Below, piece after piece: positions 47,151-58,308 of a DNA stretch of 64,000 bases. Position 1 is the stretch's first letter. The number at the start of each line of letters is the position of its first letter. The notes under the pieces were generated by a model. The model was not told the DNA's origin, made no database searches, and saw only the letters and a program-made list of their open reading frames with translations. Location of the stretch: positions 45,508,501 through 45,572,500 of the forward strand of contig NC_073637.1 in assembly GCF_029407905.1 (NCBI RefSeq). The letters run 5' to 3'. The stretch is from Bubalus kerabau (taxonomy: Eukaryota > Chordata > Mammalia > Artiodactyla > Bovidae). Both the position numbers and the translations under genes were made by a program.

Positions 47151-47389
47151 CTGGGGACCCCAATACTGGGCCCCAGGCTTTAGAGATCATCCATGGGTGC
47201 CTTTCAAGGATGAGGAATCCTTGGCACAAAATAGACATACCTATACATTCCTGTACCCTCTTTATACATCATGTTCTGGGTATCTGCAATGCTAGTCTAA
47301 AGGTGTGAGCAAGGAGTGGCTGATGGGAAAGGGTGGATCAAGATGGTCTTTGTGGCTGAGGTGCCTGTTCACAGGAGCATGCTAGGCTG

Positions 47390-47664
47390 CTCAGTGCAAT
47401 TTAAATTTCAGGTTAAAAAAAAAAAATTATGCTATAGTATAGGTACATCCCCTGCAATATTTGTGACATGCTTACACTAAAAATTGTTAGTCACTGTTTA
47501 TCTGAAATTCTTAATGGGGTCCTGCATTTTTATTTGCTGAGTCTATCAACCCAAACTCTTTCTAAGGGCAGTTCTAGCACTCTGATCAGTCAAACCACTA
47601 AAGGCCTATGATACCACAATTTTGAAAAAGTGATCATATTTTCCAGCAGGAAGACAGACTCTGG
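47390..47664 (-). repeat. Right arm of the inverted duplication
   Basis: Starts CTCAGTGCAATTTAAATTTC and ends AAGACAGACTCTGG. The spacer 47113-47389 (277 bases) is unrelated unique sequence. Differences include a 4-base insertion near 47565 and one extra T/A in the homopolymer. Confidence 0.95.
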
Positions 47665-48564
47665 GTACTTGAGCTGTGGAAGTAAACAAGGTCCATATGC
47701 TAGGTGAAGGTTAGGAGGGCCAAGAAATCAAGAAGATTTGGAGAAATATTGATTGAATGACAGGTAATTAAGAGTTAACTGCTTTAGAAAATATTACAGC
47801 CATCTTTTATTTTCTCAGCTATGAAAAAAATTCACTGTGAATATGCTATAAACAGTTTTAAAATGCACAAAAATGGATGTTGGCAGGAAGGAGTACTTAA
47901 TACTAATGGAAGTTAGACATGTAAATCCCTAAATGTTAACAGGAAGAGATCTCACGTTATTGATTTTGGCTATGTTAAGAAAAGCCATAGACCACTTAAA
48001 CTTCCTTGCATATTTTTTAGCCACTTTGAGTTCTGTGTGTTTGTCAGATTACATCAGAGCTGGGTGGGGAGGGGAATGCAGGGAGAGCCATGGCCCCTTT
48101 CCTCCTGGAGCCTTAAATATCACTGTTCTCAGTATTTTCGTCTATCTTTAAGATATTACATAATACAAATTGTATTAGTTATGTATAGATTCAATCATTA
48201 AGTGATAAAAAGTATTTTTACACTTTTTAACTGGCATTGGACTCAATGACACGCAGTCCATTTCACCCTGCAAAGATGTTTAGTTTTTATGAAGCATCAA
48301 TGTTCCTCTTCTAGAAATGGTGCAGGCTAGAATGACCAAGAATGGGGCTTGAGAAGCCAAAGTATATGCCACTGTCCCAAAATGCAACTTAGCAAGGCCA
48401 GATACAACTTAGAAAACTTGTGTGGATTTAGTTGAACAGTCATTTAAAAGTTGACTTAAAACTGTCACAATGCTGAGCTGCTCACTTTATGCTTCTTTGG
48501 CTCACTGTCCTCTAAAATTAGGAGGCATATGTTGGGATAATGATAGCATATCACACACATCCTT
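47665..48564. other. Unique sequence, nothing recognised
   Basis: No repeats or exons identified on either strand. Confidence 0.4.
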
Positions 48565-48665
48565 TCATTTTTAAAATGTATTTTATTGAGATATAACTCA
48601 CATGCCATAAAGTCCACCTTTTTAAACCTCACAATTCTGAATGAACATTCATATATTCTTACTTC
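48565..48665 (-). mobile_element. Short L1 fragment
   Basis: TATTTTATTGAGATATAACT then ATGCCATAAAGTCCACC: reverse-complement L1 3' region. 48666-49563 after it holds nothing recognised. Confidence 0.62.
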
Positions 48666-49563
48666 CTCCCAATGCTACTAAGTTACAGAGAAGGGGAAAC
48701 CCCACAAAGACAAAGAGAATGCAAGAGTTTGCATAATCATAACTGACCTTGCAGATCTGAGAAAAAAAGCTGATTGCTAAGCTGGCAGTGGGGAAAGTAA
48801 AGAAGAACCTAATTTACAATACAGAACATCCAGAAACCTCAGGCCTTGACACCAGGTACCTGCGGATTTAGGAAGATGCTGAGGCTCAATACAGGAGGAT
48901 TGATTGAAAGTCTACTTAAGAAGGAGTTAGGTGGTAATCCCTCCCCAGATCTGCTCAGAAGACTGAAGCAGTTTCTCTGGAGAAGGAAACTGGCCTATCT
49001 TTTGACTAGAGCACAGTGAGTACATTTGAAGGTGATTTCCTACCACAAACAGAGAAGTTCATTAGCCATTCGTATCTCAAATGCTGAGATCCCCAACTTC
49101 CCTTGATTCTCAAGAAGGCAGACAGCCAGGTCTATGAAAGTTGGAATATCCTGGAAGTAAGAGATTAAAGGACCCAACTCTTAGGAATTTGACCAACACA
49201 AGAAAGAAAACATCTGAAATGTTGGTCTTGTAGAGGCCATATCACCTAATCCTCAAACTCATGGTCCACAAGTCATGCCTAGACACCAGGGAGATCAGTC
49301 AGCTGTTAAGGCCTATGACGGGTGGCCATGAACTAACAGAGAATTCCACAGTAGAAGACAGAAACCAAAATAAACTCAAAAGAAAGGCAACTTGTAGGAA
49401 ACAAACTATACAGGGTAAAGAAAGCATTTTTTGGCTATAACTTTTGGTATACTACCATGATTATACTCAGACAGAAGATATCCCAAACATGAAACAAATA
49501 CTTGCTATATATAAAAAAGGAACATTCAGAAACTAAAGACTTTTTAGAAGCTAAATATGTTAT

Positions 49564-49772
49564 GCGTGCGTGCTCAGTCATGTCCAGCTCTTTGCCACAG
49601 ACTGTAGCCCGCTGGGCTCCTCTGTCCATGAAATTTTCCAGGCAAGAATACTGAAGCAGATTACTATTTCCTACTCCAGGGGATCTTTCCAACCCAGGAA
49701 TCAAACTGTGCTTCTTACGTTTCTTGCATTGGCAGGCAGATTCTTTACCACTGAGCCACCTGGGAAGCCCCC
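49564..49772 (-). mobile_element. Bov-tA SINE
   Basis: GCGTGCGTGCTCAGTCATGT to GAGCCACCTGGGAAGCCC. Confidence 0.92.
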
Positions 49773-49799
49773 CAGATATATTATAGTAGACATTAAAAT

Positions 49800-50625
49800 A
49801 CCTGTGGTAGGCAGAGTAAGGATCCCTAAAGATGTCTACATCCTAAACCCTGAAACCTATGGCAAAATGGACTTTACAGATGTGATTAAGGTTAGGGACC
49901 CTGAAATGAAGAGATCACCTTGGACTATCAAGTGGGCCCAATCTAGTTAAATGAGCCCTTTAAAGCTGAGAACTTTTCTAACTGGAAGCTAAGAGATGCC
50001 ACAGTAGGAGAAGAGAGATGAGATACATCAGAGGGAACCCACTCACTGTTAATGGCTTTGAAGATGAAGGAAGGGACCATGACCCAAGCAATATGGGTAA
50101 CTCTGGAAGCTGGAAGAGCCCTGAGCTGACAGCCATCAAGAAGACACGGACTGCAGCCCTATAAGCGTATGAAACTGAATTCTGCCAACAATCTGGATAG
50201 GCAAATAAAGAGTCTGCCCAAGAATCTCCCTGATGTCAAGAGCCAACTCATTGGAAAAGACCCTGATGCTGGGAAAGATTGAAAGCAGGAGGAGAAGGAG
50301 ACGACAGAGGATGAGATGGTTGGATGGCATCACTGACTTGAGGGACATGAGTTTGAGCAAGCTCCGGGAGTTGGTGATGGACAGGGAGGCCTGGTGTGCT
50401 TCAGTCCATGGGGTCGAAAAGAGCTAGACACGACTGAGCAACTGAACAAGAACAACAGCAAGTATCTCCAGAAAGCCCTCTAGACTCCTTGACTCTAAGT
50501 CCTTGACTTAGAATCTGACTCCTTGACTCATGAGTCCATAAGACTCATGTTAGATTTCTGACCTTCAGAACTATAAGATGGTGCATTTGTGTTATTTTAA
50601 CTCACTTTGTGGAATAGAAAGTGAA
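49800..50625 (+). mobile_element. MaLR-type LTR remnant split by BovB
   Basis: Left part: GATGTCTACATCCTAAACCC, CAGATGTGATTAAGGTTAGG, CTATCAAGTGGGCCCAATCT. Right part after 50456: TCTGACCTTCAGAACTATAA, TTTGTGTTATTTTAACTCAC. Typical old MaLR/MLT LTR phrases; no internal genes. Confidence 0.7.
50226..50455 (+). mobile_element. BovB 3' fragment inside the LTR
   Basis: CTGATGTCAAGAGCCAACTC to GACTGAGCAACTGAACAAG: the last ~230 bases of BovB, including the WLDGI region frame. Confidence 0.9.
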
Positions 50626-51149
50626 GTAAATTTCCTGGAAAAAAGAACAAAAGACAAAGACCCGACAAATGGAGAAAATAGAAGAAAATTAGAAGACTGA
50701 TCCCAGAGATTCAATATCCAAAAACGAGCCCAACAGAGAGAGGCGGAGGAAGCAAACAGAAGAAAATCTGTTTTTGTTTTTGTTTTTTTTAATAATTCAA
50801 GGGATTTCCCTAAATGGAAGGAAATGCTGATGGCATGGCATGTATTAATATTATGAAATTCAGAACACTGAAGACAGATTCAGAGATGAAAAAAATGGTC
50901 ACTTTCAAAAGTAAAAAGAAAAACTGATTTTTAACTTTTGAATAAGACTAGAGGACAATGGGCACTACCCTTAATTTACTAAAGTGATTTTCTCCTCATT
51001 TTCTCTTTTTTTTGAGAGGACAGAGTAGGAGTAGATGGGAAAGAAAGTTAAGAACAGGTGGCATAGAGGTGTGATAGAAGACAGAAAGCCTCACCTGTCA
51101 TAGTGGAAAGTTGGTGGATCATGCCTAAAACTGAGAATGTCTAAAACTG
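50626..51149. other. Purine-rich unique sequence
   Basis: No repeat or exon recognised. Confidence 0.4.
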
Positions 51150-51266
51150 GTGTGAGTTATCATTTCTTACTCCAGGGAATCTTCCCAACCAGGGATTGAA
51201 CCCGTGTCTCTCACATCTCCTGCATTGGCAGGTAGATTATTTACCACCAGCACAACCTGGGAATCC
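51150..51266 (-). mobile_element. Bov-tA 5'-half fragment
   Basis: TCATTTCTTACTCCAGGGAA to CACAACCTGGGAATCCC. Confidence 0.85.
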
Positions 51267-52660
51267 CTAAAACTGAACAAATACCCACATATACATGTTA
51301 TTTATTAATAAAGATAGGAAATTTTAAAAAATTATTTTAAAATGGTTGCCTTCAGGGAAGCTCATACAAAGGGTGGGGGCAGGGTAGACTTAGGGAGTTT
51401 TTTTGCAACAATTCTGATTTTCCACTGTAAAATACGTGCATATTTAACTTCAATGAAAACTAAAGCCTGAGAAGTGGAAATAAACCAGAGAAAACAAAGT
51501 CAATAACTAAAGTGATTAAGTTTAATAAGTAAAATGACTTGAAAACATTCAGTAGTCCAAAAAAACTTCAAAGAGAGCTATTTTGCATTTCCCTTGAATT
51601 GTAGTGGCCTTGAAATAGCCAGTGAAATATCTGTATTTGTTCTGTGTAGAAAGCTCTCAAACCTTTCACATTTCCAGCAGGATATAAACCTCCTGGTATT
51701 TCCAATCTCTCTTTTAGCTCTAAAGATCTATGGTGCCTAAGAAGATGGAAAAAATATACTGTGGGAGATCCAAATATATCACCAGGCAGTTTGTAATCAC
51801 ATTTTTGGAAATGTACATTTGAGTATTGGATCATATGCTTAAAAGGATATCTAGGAAGATATTGACCAAGCATTAATAATGGTTATTTTTTGATGGTAGG
51901 ATCAAATTGTTCATATTGTCCTCTGTTGTTTCTTGTTATTTTTCTTAACACTGAGCTTGTGAAAAGCAATAAAGGTATTTTCCTGGAGGAAAAAAATCTA
52001 AGGAGTCAACAACCAAAATATTTTGTATTAACTCTTTCTATCCCATGGAAGTCTTAAAACTTCCAGTCTTAGAATAATCTGCAAACACTCAACTTCCCAG
52101 CACCTTTCTAGTCACTTTGTTTTTACCCTTAGCAATCACTATTTGCACAAAGCCAAGTTCTTTGGAATCATCTGGGATTTCTGCCATCTCCTTTTTCCCC
52201 AAATTCAACTTTTTAGGATGAAGAGGAATTAAAAACTACAGTATCAGGTCAAGGGTTATCCATGTTGTTTAACAGGCACAGAGTTTCAGTTTGGGATGAT
52301 GAGGAAGTTCAGGAGCTGGAGCCTGGTGACAGTCGCACATAACTACGGCTTAGGTGTCACCAAGTCATATGCTTAAAAATGGTTAAAATTCTAAATTTCA
52401 TGTCCTGTATATTTTCCCACAATTAAAAAAAAAAGGCTTATCCTATACTTGTACTTTATTCACTTCTAACTGATCATTATAAATAATAGTTGACTATTAT
52501 GGAGGGACAGAGAAAATGTTGAATAAGTTTGAGAAAGATGCCAAGTGCTATAAAATCTGTTTACCAATTCATGTTTTCTGAAGGCAGTCCTTGATGTGAT
52601 GCAACTTCAAAGTTTCTATCATGAAATAAATTTTAGTTATTCTTCCTTTAGGGGAAAAAA
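51267..52660. other. Mostly unique sequence with an old L1 end
   Basis: 52366-52436 (CTTAAAAATGGTTAAAATTC ... CCCACAATTAAAAA) is a forward L1 3' end. The rest, including a minus-strand frame at 51568-51873, has no recognised identity. Confidence 0.5.
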
Positions 52661-52862
52661 GTGAAAGTGTTTGTCGTTCAGTCGCTCCCGACTCTTTGCG
52701 ACCCCATGGACTGTAGCCCACAAGGCTCCTCTGTCCATGGGGATTCTCCAGGCAAGAATACTGGAATGGGCTGCCATTCCCATCTCCAGGGGATCTTCCC
52801 ACGCCAGGGATCAAACCTGGGTCTCTTGCATTGAAGACAGATTCTTTACCTTCTGGGGAAGA
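52661..52862 (-). mobile_element. Bov-tA SINE ending in a minisatellite
   Basis: GTGAAAGTGTTTGTCGTTCA to CTTTACCTTCTGGGGAAG, directly followed by an AT-rich tandem repeat. Confidence 0.92.
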
Positions 52863-53013
52863 TAATAAAATATATTTTAATTTAATCTCAGTAAAATACA
52901 TTTTAATTTTATCTCAATAAAATATATTTCAATTTTATCTCAATAAAATATATTTTAATTTTATCTCAATAAAATATATTTTAATTTTATCTCAATAAAA
53001 TATATTTTAATTT
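52863..53013 (+). repeat. 26-bp AT-rich minisatellite, about 5.8 copies
   Basis: Unit close to CAATAAAATATATTTTAATT plus TTATCT. Inner copies are identical; the first copies differ by single bases (TTTAATCTCAG, ACATTTT), the usual edge decay. Confidence 0.93.
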
Positions 53014-54256
53014 CCTTAGATTAGGGAAATTAAGAGATAGTTGATTCTGAAGAGGGAACAAGAAAAAGAGAGTAATATGATTTCCTCATGCAAAATGTTT
53101 TGGTCATTGTTACAGATTCCCCAGGAAGGAAGCTTATTGGTGAGTCCTCCGGGGAGTGAACTTGTTGGGGTAGAGAAGCAAGCAAGATGAGGCTAAGAGC
53201 AAACCTTGAGATTGTCACAATAAACACCTCATTCCCCACCTCTGGGAGCTCTGCAGCTGGGATGCTCCTTCAGAATGTCCCAAATTGAAGGAAAGAGCCC
53301 TGCCTTACTATCCTTATGTTGACCCATCCTAGGAAGTGGGCTGCCCTCAGGAAATGATTTTGAGCCAGGTGGCCTTCTCCTGATGAGGGCCATTCTCCTA
53401 GAGAAACTAAGCTGAAAGCAGCAGCTGCTAACACTGTCAGTTCTAAAGGGAGCACCTGGCTGGTACCACGCCGCATCCTCTCCATCATATTCTATGGACT
53501 TCTTGGGCATTGCTACCCACTGAATAAATTAGTAATAAAGTCAGAACTTAGCAGTGCCAAGCAAAGAAGTAAGAATTAAAATCTGCTTTCTAATAAAATT
53601 GGAATTTAAGAAAAATGTCCCATTGACCACATGGTAGGCCCTTGACCCAGAATTTTTGCTATTTTCAAAGGGCCAAAAATCTGCTCCTAATGATATCATA
53701 ATGATATACTATAATGTTACCAGTAAAATCTTTTCAAAAAGCTCCAGAGAGCTTCACTCATGGTGTATTTTAAGCCCAGTTCTCATATTCAAGAAGGAAA
53801 GAAAGAAGTAGAAGGAAGGAAGGGAAAGAAAGAAAAGAGAAAGGAAGAATTTTAAGCCATTTAATAGACTCTGTCCTAAAGCCCAAGATACATAGTAGGG
53901 TGAGTGCCCTTCCTCCACAAATGTAGCAAAATTAAAATGATGGATGACTAAAGAGAATCTCTCTTTCCCTCACTTATCCTTGCTCTTGCTTCCTCCCCAG
54001 GGAAAATGCCAAAGAAGCATGAGGCTTCTAAAGTAAACCATTAGATGCAGATGTGAAAGTAATTATCCAAGAGCTACTGCTTCTAACACAAGAAAGAAAA
54101 ATAGCCTGTCTTCAGTCTCCCCTAATAAATCATCTGAGGGTCCTATTAGACAAGGGGCTTATGAAATCCCACTTGCTGGCCTACAGATGAACTGTCTGAA
54201 AAGTATTTCCTATGGTTCTCAACATTTTCTAAGCTTTAAACTAATGTGCTAAGTCA
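53014..54256. other. Unique sequence with a polypurine stretch
   Basis: A GAAGGAAAGAAAG-type polypurine tract covers 53793-53850. A minus-strand frame at 53229-53510 is unrecognised and has no splice support. Confidence 0.4.
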
Positions 54257-54331
54257 TGTAGTTTGTGTGCTAAGTTGTGTCTGACTCTGCAACCCTATAG
54301 ACTGTAGCCTGCCTGGCTCCTCTATCCATAT
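54257..54331 (-). mobile_element. Bov-tA tail fragment
   Basis: TTGTGTGCTAAGTTGTGTCT then CCTGGCTCCTCTATCCATA. Confidence 0.75.
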
Positions 54332-54432
54332 ACTGAAAAACAAATTGAACTATTTCCTCCAATCCCTTTTTCGTTATATTCAATATGGAAATGTTAATGG
54401 AACCAAAAATCAATGCAAGGTCACATACTATT

Positions 54433-54600
54433 AATAATACTCTGATTTCCCCAACAACCTTGAGGTGACAGGATGACGTCTTGCAAATGAAGACCTTGAG
54501 ACAAAGATGTTAACAACTTACTCAAAATCTTGTAAATGTCAGAGCTGTAACTCATTAGAGCTCTCCCTTTGAGTCTAGAGAGCTATCTAGTATACTATGA
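54433..54600 (+). repeat. MIR element
   Basis: CAACAACCTTGAGGTGACAG, AAATGAAGACCTTGAGACAA and AACTTACTCAAAATCTTGTA follow the MIR core order. Confidence 0.65.
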
Positions 54601-54656
54601 CAGCAAAACAGCTTTGAGGATGAACTAAAACATTGACACAGCTTCATTCAGGGATG

Positions 54657-54658
<2 letters not shown>

Positions 54659-54687
<29 letters not shown>
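54659..54687 (+). repeat. (AC)n microsatellite, about 14 units
   Basis: Uninterrupted AC dinucleotides over 29 bases, so likely polymorphic. Confidence 0.97.
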
Positions 54688-54688
<1 letters not shown>

Positions 54689-54868
54689 GTGAACATTTCC
54701 TATTCGACCCACCAGCCTGGTGCCATCCCAGTTAGACAGACTTGAGATCAAAAAATGATAGAATAATCATGTGACTCTAGGCTGGAAACTATTTCAAGTG
54801 AACATCTGATTTGGTCCTTTGCCTTCAGGGAATTAACTTTATCATTACATCCATTTTAGTTGAGTTCC

Positions 54869-54998
54869 AAAGTGAAAGTGAAGTTGCTCAGTCGTCTCCG
54901 ACTCTTAGCGACCCCATGGACTACAGCCCACCAGGCCCTCCGTCCATGGGATTTTCCAGGCAAGAGTACTGGAGTGGGGTACCATTGCCTTCTCCGTA
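54869..54998 (-). mobile_element. Bov-A2 half (single BovA monomer)
   Basis: AAAGTGAAAGTGAAGTTGCT to GGTACCATTGCCTTCTCCG. Confidence 0.88.
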
Positions 54999-55289
54999 AC
55001 AGCGGCTAGGCATATTATATTTACTTGGAGCTGGTAAGAGGATGATAAATACCCAGGATGCATAATTATTTATGAAGGGATAGCCAGAACCCAGGTTTCT
55101 TCTACTTCCTGAAGTGAACCAGACCTCAGGTTGAGTTCTCACAACCACTTTGTGGTATAGGCAACAGTCAGACCCTTTTAAGCTGATGTTGGTCATGTTT
55201 GGGGCAGCCCAGGAAAGGACAGTCTCCCAATAGATGGAGTGGACATCTGTCTACACAATATGATTTAAGGGGTCTCTCATTACTACTGG

Positions 55290-55499
55290 GGCTTCCCTGT
55301 GGCTCAAACAGTAAAAAATCTGCCTGCAATGTGGAAGACCTAGGTTTGATCCCTGGGTCAGGAAGATCCCCTGGAGAAGGGAAGGCTACCCACCCCAGTA
55401 TTCTTGCCTGGAGAACCCCATGGACAAGAGGAGTCTGGTGGGCTATAGTCCATGGGGTCACAAAGAGTCAGACACAACTGAGCGACTAACACTTTTCAC
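55290..55499 (+). mobile_element. Bov-tA SINE
   Basis: GGCTTCCCTGTGGCTCAAAC to GCGACTAACACTTTTCACT. ATTACTACT at 55279-55287 and 55502-55510 is the target duplication. Confidence 0.94.
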
Positions 55500-55829
55500 T
55501 GATTACTACTAAGAGACTGAATAAACAAACAGACCATGGGCAGGCTAGATATGGCAGTAGAACTTTTACCCACAACCGTCAGAAACCAGTCCAGGAAGCC
55601 AAACCACAACCGCTGAAGTGATAAGCCCAGAGCAGTCAGGACTTGGTCACTGACTGCCAGCCTTCCTACTTGTTGCCCACTCTTTCAACTCACGGCCAAC
55701 CAGAGAAAGCCAAATATGTTCCCCAAACCAATCACATAAGATGCTCACTGCTAGTCAGCCTACCTGTAGCTTCCATATGCCAACAACCTCCAATCAGAAT
55801 ATACCTGAAGCCTCCCCATTTTTTTCCCT

Positions 55830-56325
55830 ACAGCCATCCCATGTATTCACATGGGGTTTATTTCCAGGACCAAAATCTAGGGAGGCTCAAGTCCCTTGTA
55901 TAAAATAGCACAGTATTTGCATATAACCTGCACAATCCTCCAGCTTAATTCATCTCTAGTTTACTTACAATACCTGTGTGTGTTCAGCCACTCAGTCATG
56001 TCTGACTCTGTGACCCCAAGGACTGTAGCACACCAGGCTCCTCTGTCCATAGAATTTTCCAGGCAAGAATACTGGAGCTGGTTGCCACTTCCTACTCTGG
56101 GGGATCTTCCTGATCCAGGGATTGAGCCCGTGTCTCTTGCGTCTCCTGCTTTTGCAGCTGGTTTCTTTACCACTGCTCTATATGTGCCATGTAGATAGTT
56201 GCCAGTGCATAGCAAATTCAAGTCTTGCCTTTAGAACTCTCTGGAGTAATTTTTCAAATATTTTTTACCCCTAGTTTGTTGAATCTGTGAATGTAGAATT
56301 CATGGATATGGGAGGCTGACCGTAT
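55830..56325 (-). mobile_element. Tigger/MER2-type DNA transposon remnant, split by a Bov-tA
   Basis: Left part TTCCAGGACCAAAATCTAGG, AAGTCCCTTGTATAAAATAG and TTTGCATATAACCTGCACA; right part GAATCTGTGAATGTAGAATT and GGATATGGGAGGCTGACCG. These match MER2/Tigger non-autonomous termini. No transposase frame. Confidence 0.75.
55978..56172 (-). mobile_element. Bov-tA SINE inside the Tigger remnant
   Basis: TGTGTGTTCAGCCACTCAGT to GGTTTCTTTACCACTGC; the tRNA-like head is clipped. Confidence 0.9.
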
Positions 56326-56653
56326 AAGTCTTCCTACTCTCCTATCTGCCGTTGAGGCTCTGCCAAACGCTAATGATGGTGGCTGACTTCCTTGGTATCA
56401 CAAGCTCTAAATAAATAGCTGTTGTTTGTTCTCATTGGGTGGTCTTTATTTCCACAATTTCCCTGGAGGCTCCAACAAGATATGATCTGCCTTGCCCATT
56501 GCTAACAACCGCACCCTTCAACCAGGTGTGGTACCATGGAGGCCCCTTCTCTCGTTGTGGCATTTGAGTCCATGTTAACACAGGAAGTCAACACCAGGTT
56601 TAAACTCCATTCTCTTTAAATTGAGTGCCTTGACTATTTATTCTCAATTTGGT

Positions 56654-56870
56654 GAAAGTGTTAGTCACTCACCGTGTCTGACTCTTTGTGACCCCGTGGA
56701 CTGTAGCCAGGCAGGCTCCTCTGTCCATGGAATTCTCTAGGCAAGAATATTGGAGTGGGTTGCCATTTTCTTCTCCAGGGGATCTTCCTGACCCAGGGAC
56801 TGAATCCATGTCTCCTGCATCTCCTGCATTGGCAGGCAAATTCTTCCCAGGCTTACCACCTGGGAAGCCC
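56654..56870 (-). mobile_element. Bov-tA SINE with perfect 12-base target duplication
   Basis: TCTCAATTTGGT at 56642-56653 and 56871-56882 flanks the copy. TCTCCTGCA is duplicated internally. Confidence 0.95.
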
Positions 56871-56882
56871 TCTCAATTTGGT

Positions 56883-57793
56883 ATAAAGGTTATGTATCGG
56901 TTCCCCCTCTTTTTGGCATCTTTTGTAGAATCAGGCCATTCCTGTTGATTCTTTTGCTCTATTCAATACTTTGAGTGTGTGTTGCTCTCTTGTTTGTCTT
57001 GTTGGTCATCAATGGAGGATCACAAGGTAGGACACAGACCCAGACCCTATCAGCCTGATTTTCAGCCTCAAGGACTGAGTTTGTGGTTTTCACCGATGAA
57101 CCCATAGCAATTCAGGCAAACTTTGCTGTGGGTCGCCAACAAACTTGCATAAGGTTCATCTTGTTTGCCTTGATTTTTTTCTTTTTTTTTTTCCCCCATC
57201 CTGAGAGCTTGCCTTTGAACCTGAGAGGATATGTTGTCTGCTTTCCTGCCTACCAGGGGGAAAACCCTGTCTGTGTGCCTCAGCCAGTTGTCAGGGTGGC
57301 TCTTGAAAGATGAGGTTTCAACTGATTTTTACCAGCTTTTGTGGGGTCATCTAAGTTCAAATCTTCTCCAAAAAAAAAAAAAAAAACTTCTGCTTCTTAT
57401 AGATATGCTCATTACAACCCTAATTCTTGTGATTTTTTCCCCCCAAATGGCTATCAGTTCAAAATATCAAGAGTTCCCTGGATGAAATTTGAGTTCCCTG
57501 GGTGAAACTGTCCCCTGTACACACAGAGGACAAGAAAGAGGCAGACCCGTCCAGATTGGTGGGTGTCTGGTTTCATAAACAAGAGAACTTACATATAAGG
57601 TTTGTGTTGGGTGGACACAACCAATACCATCCAAGAGTTTATACTCCATACCCAACTTCATACCAAGTGTTTATACAGAGACCTTAATGAGATTTAGTGA
57701 CACACACCACTCAGATGGTCATAAAAACACTTTACTCTCTAATTTTACAAGTCTATTGAAATATTAACTATTTTTCTCCTTTATTGTTGACCT
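56883..57793. other. Unrecognised sequence, possibly old LTR material
   Basis: T-rich and A-rich runs at 57172-57195 and 57370-57386. GAGTTCCCTGGATGAAA and GAGTTCCCTGGGTGAAA repeat in tandem at 57470-57506. No gene recognised. Confidence 0.35.
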
Positions 57794-57977
57794 CAGTTCA
57801 GTTCAGTCGCTCAGTCGTGTCCAACTCTTTGCGACCCTCATGAACCTCAGCATGCCAGGCCTCCCTGTCTATCACCAACTCCCGGAGTTCACCCTAACCC
57901 ATGTCCATTGAATCAATGATGCCATCCAACCATCTCATCCTCTGTCATCCCCTTCTCCTCCTGCCCTGAATCTTTCC
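57794..57977 (-). mobile_element. BovB 3'-terminal fragment
   Basis: CAGTTCAGTTCAGTCGCTCA to CTGCCCTGAATCTTTCCC: last ~185 bases of BovB. Confidence 0.9.
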
Positions 57978-58081
57978 CTAAAGACTTACATTCCAGTATT
58001 GAAACATGCTTGCATTCCTGATATAAGCTCTATTTGGTCAGAAAAACTTTTTGTTTATTTTTTGTTATTAATTCTGTATTT

Positions 58082-58296
58082 TTTGTTGTTGTTGTTTAGT
58101 CACTAAGTCATGTCCAACTTTTTTGCGACCCCATGGACTGTAGCCTGCCAGGCTCCTCTGTCCATGGGATTTCCCAGGCAAGAATATTGAAGATGATTGC
58201 CATTTCCTTCTCCAGGGGATCTTCTCCATCAGTGATCGAACCCATGTCTCCTGCTTGGCAGGCAGATTCTTTACCACTGAGCCACCTGGGAAGCCC
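58082..58296 (-). mobile_element. Bov-tA SINE at the BovB target duplication
   Basis: AATTCTGTATTT at 58070-58081 and 58297-58308 flanks the SINE, and the same word recurs with one change beyond the BovB (ATTCTATATTT, 59218-59228). Confidence 0.94.
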
Positions 58297-58308
58297 AATT
58301 CTGTATTT

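Noticed and set aside
53229..53510. 93-codon minus frame
   Set aside because: No motif or splice support; flanking sequence looks like decayed non-coding DNA.
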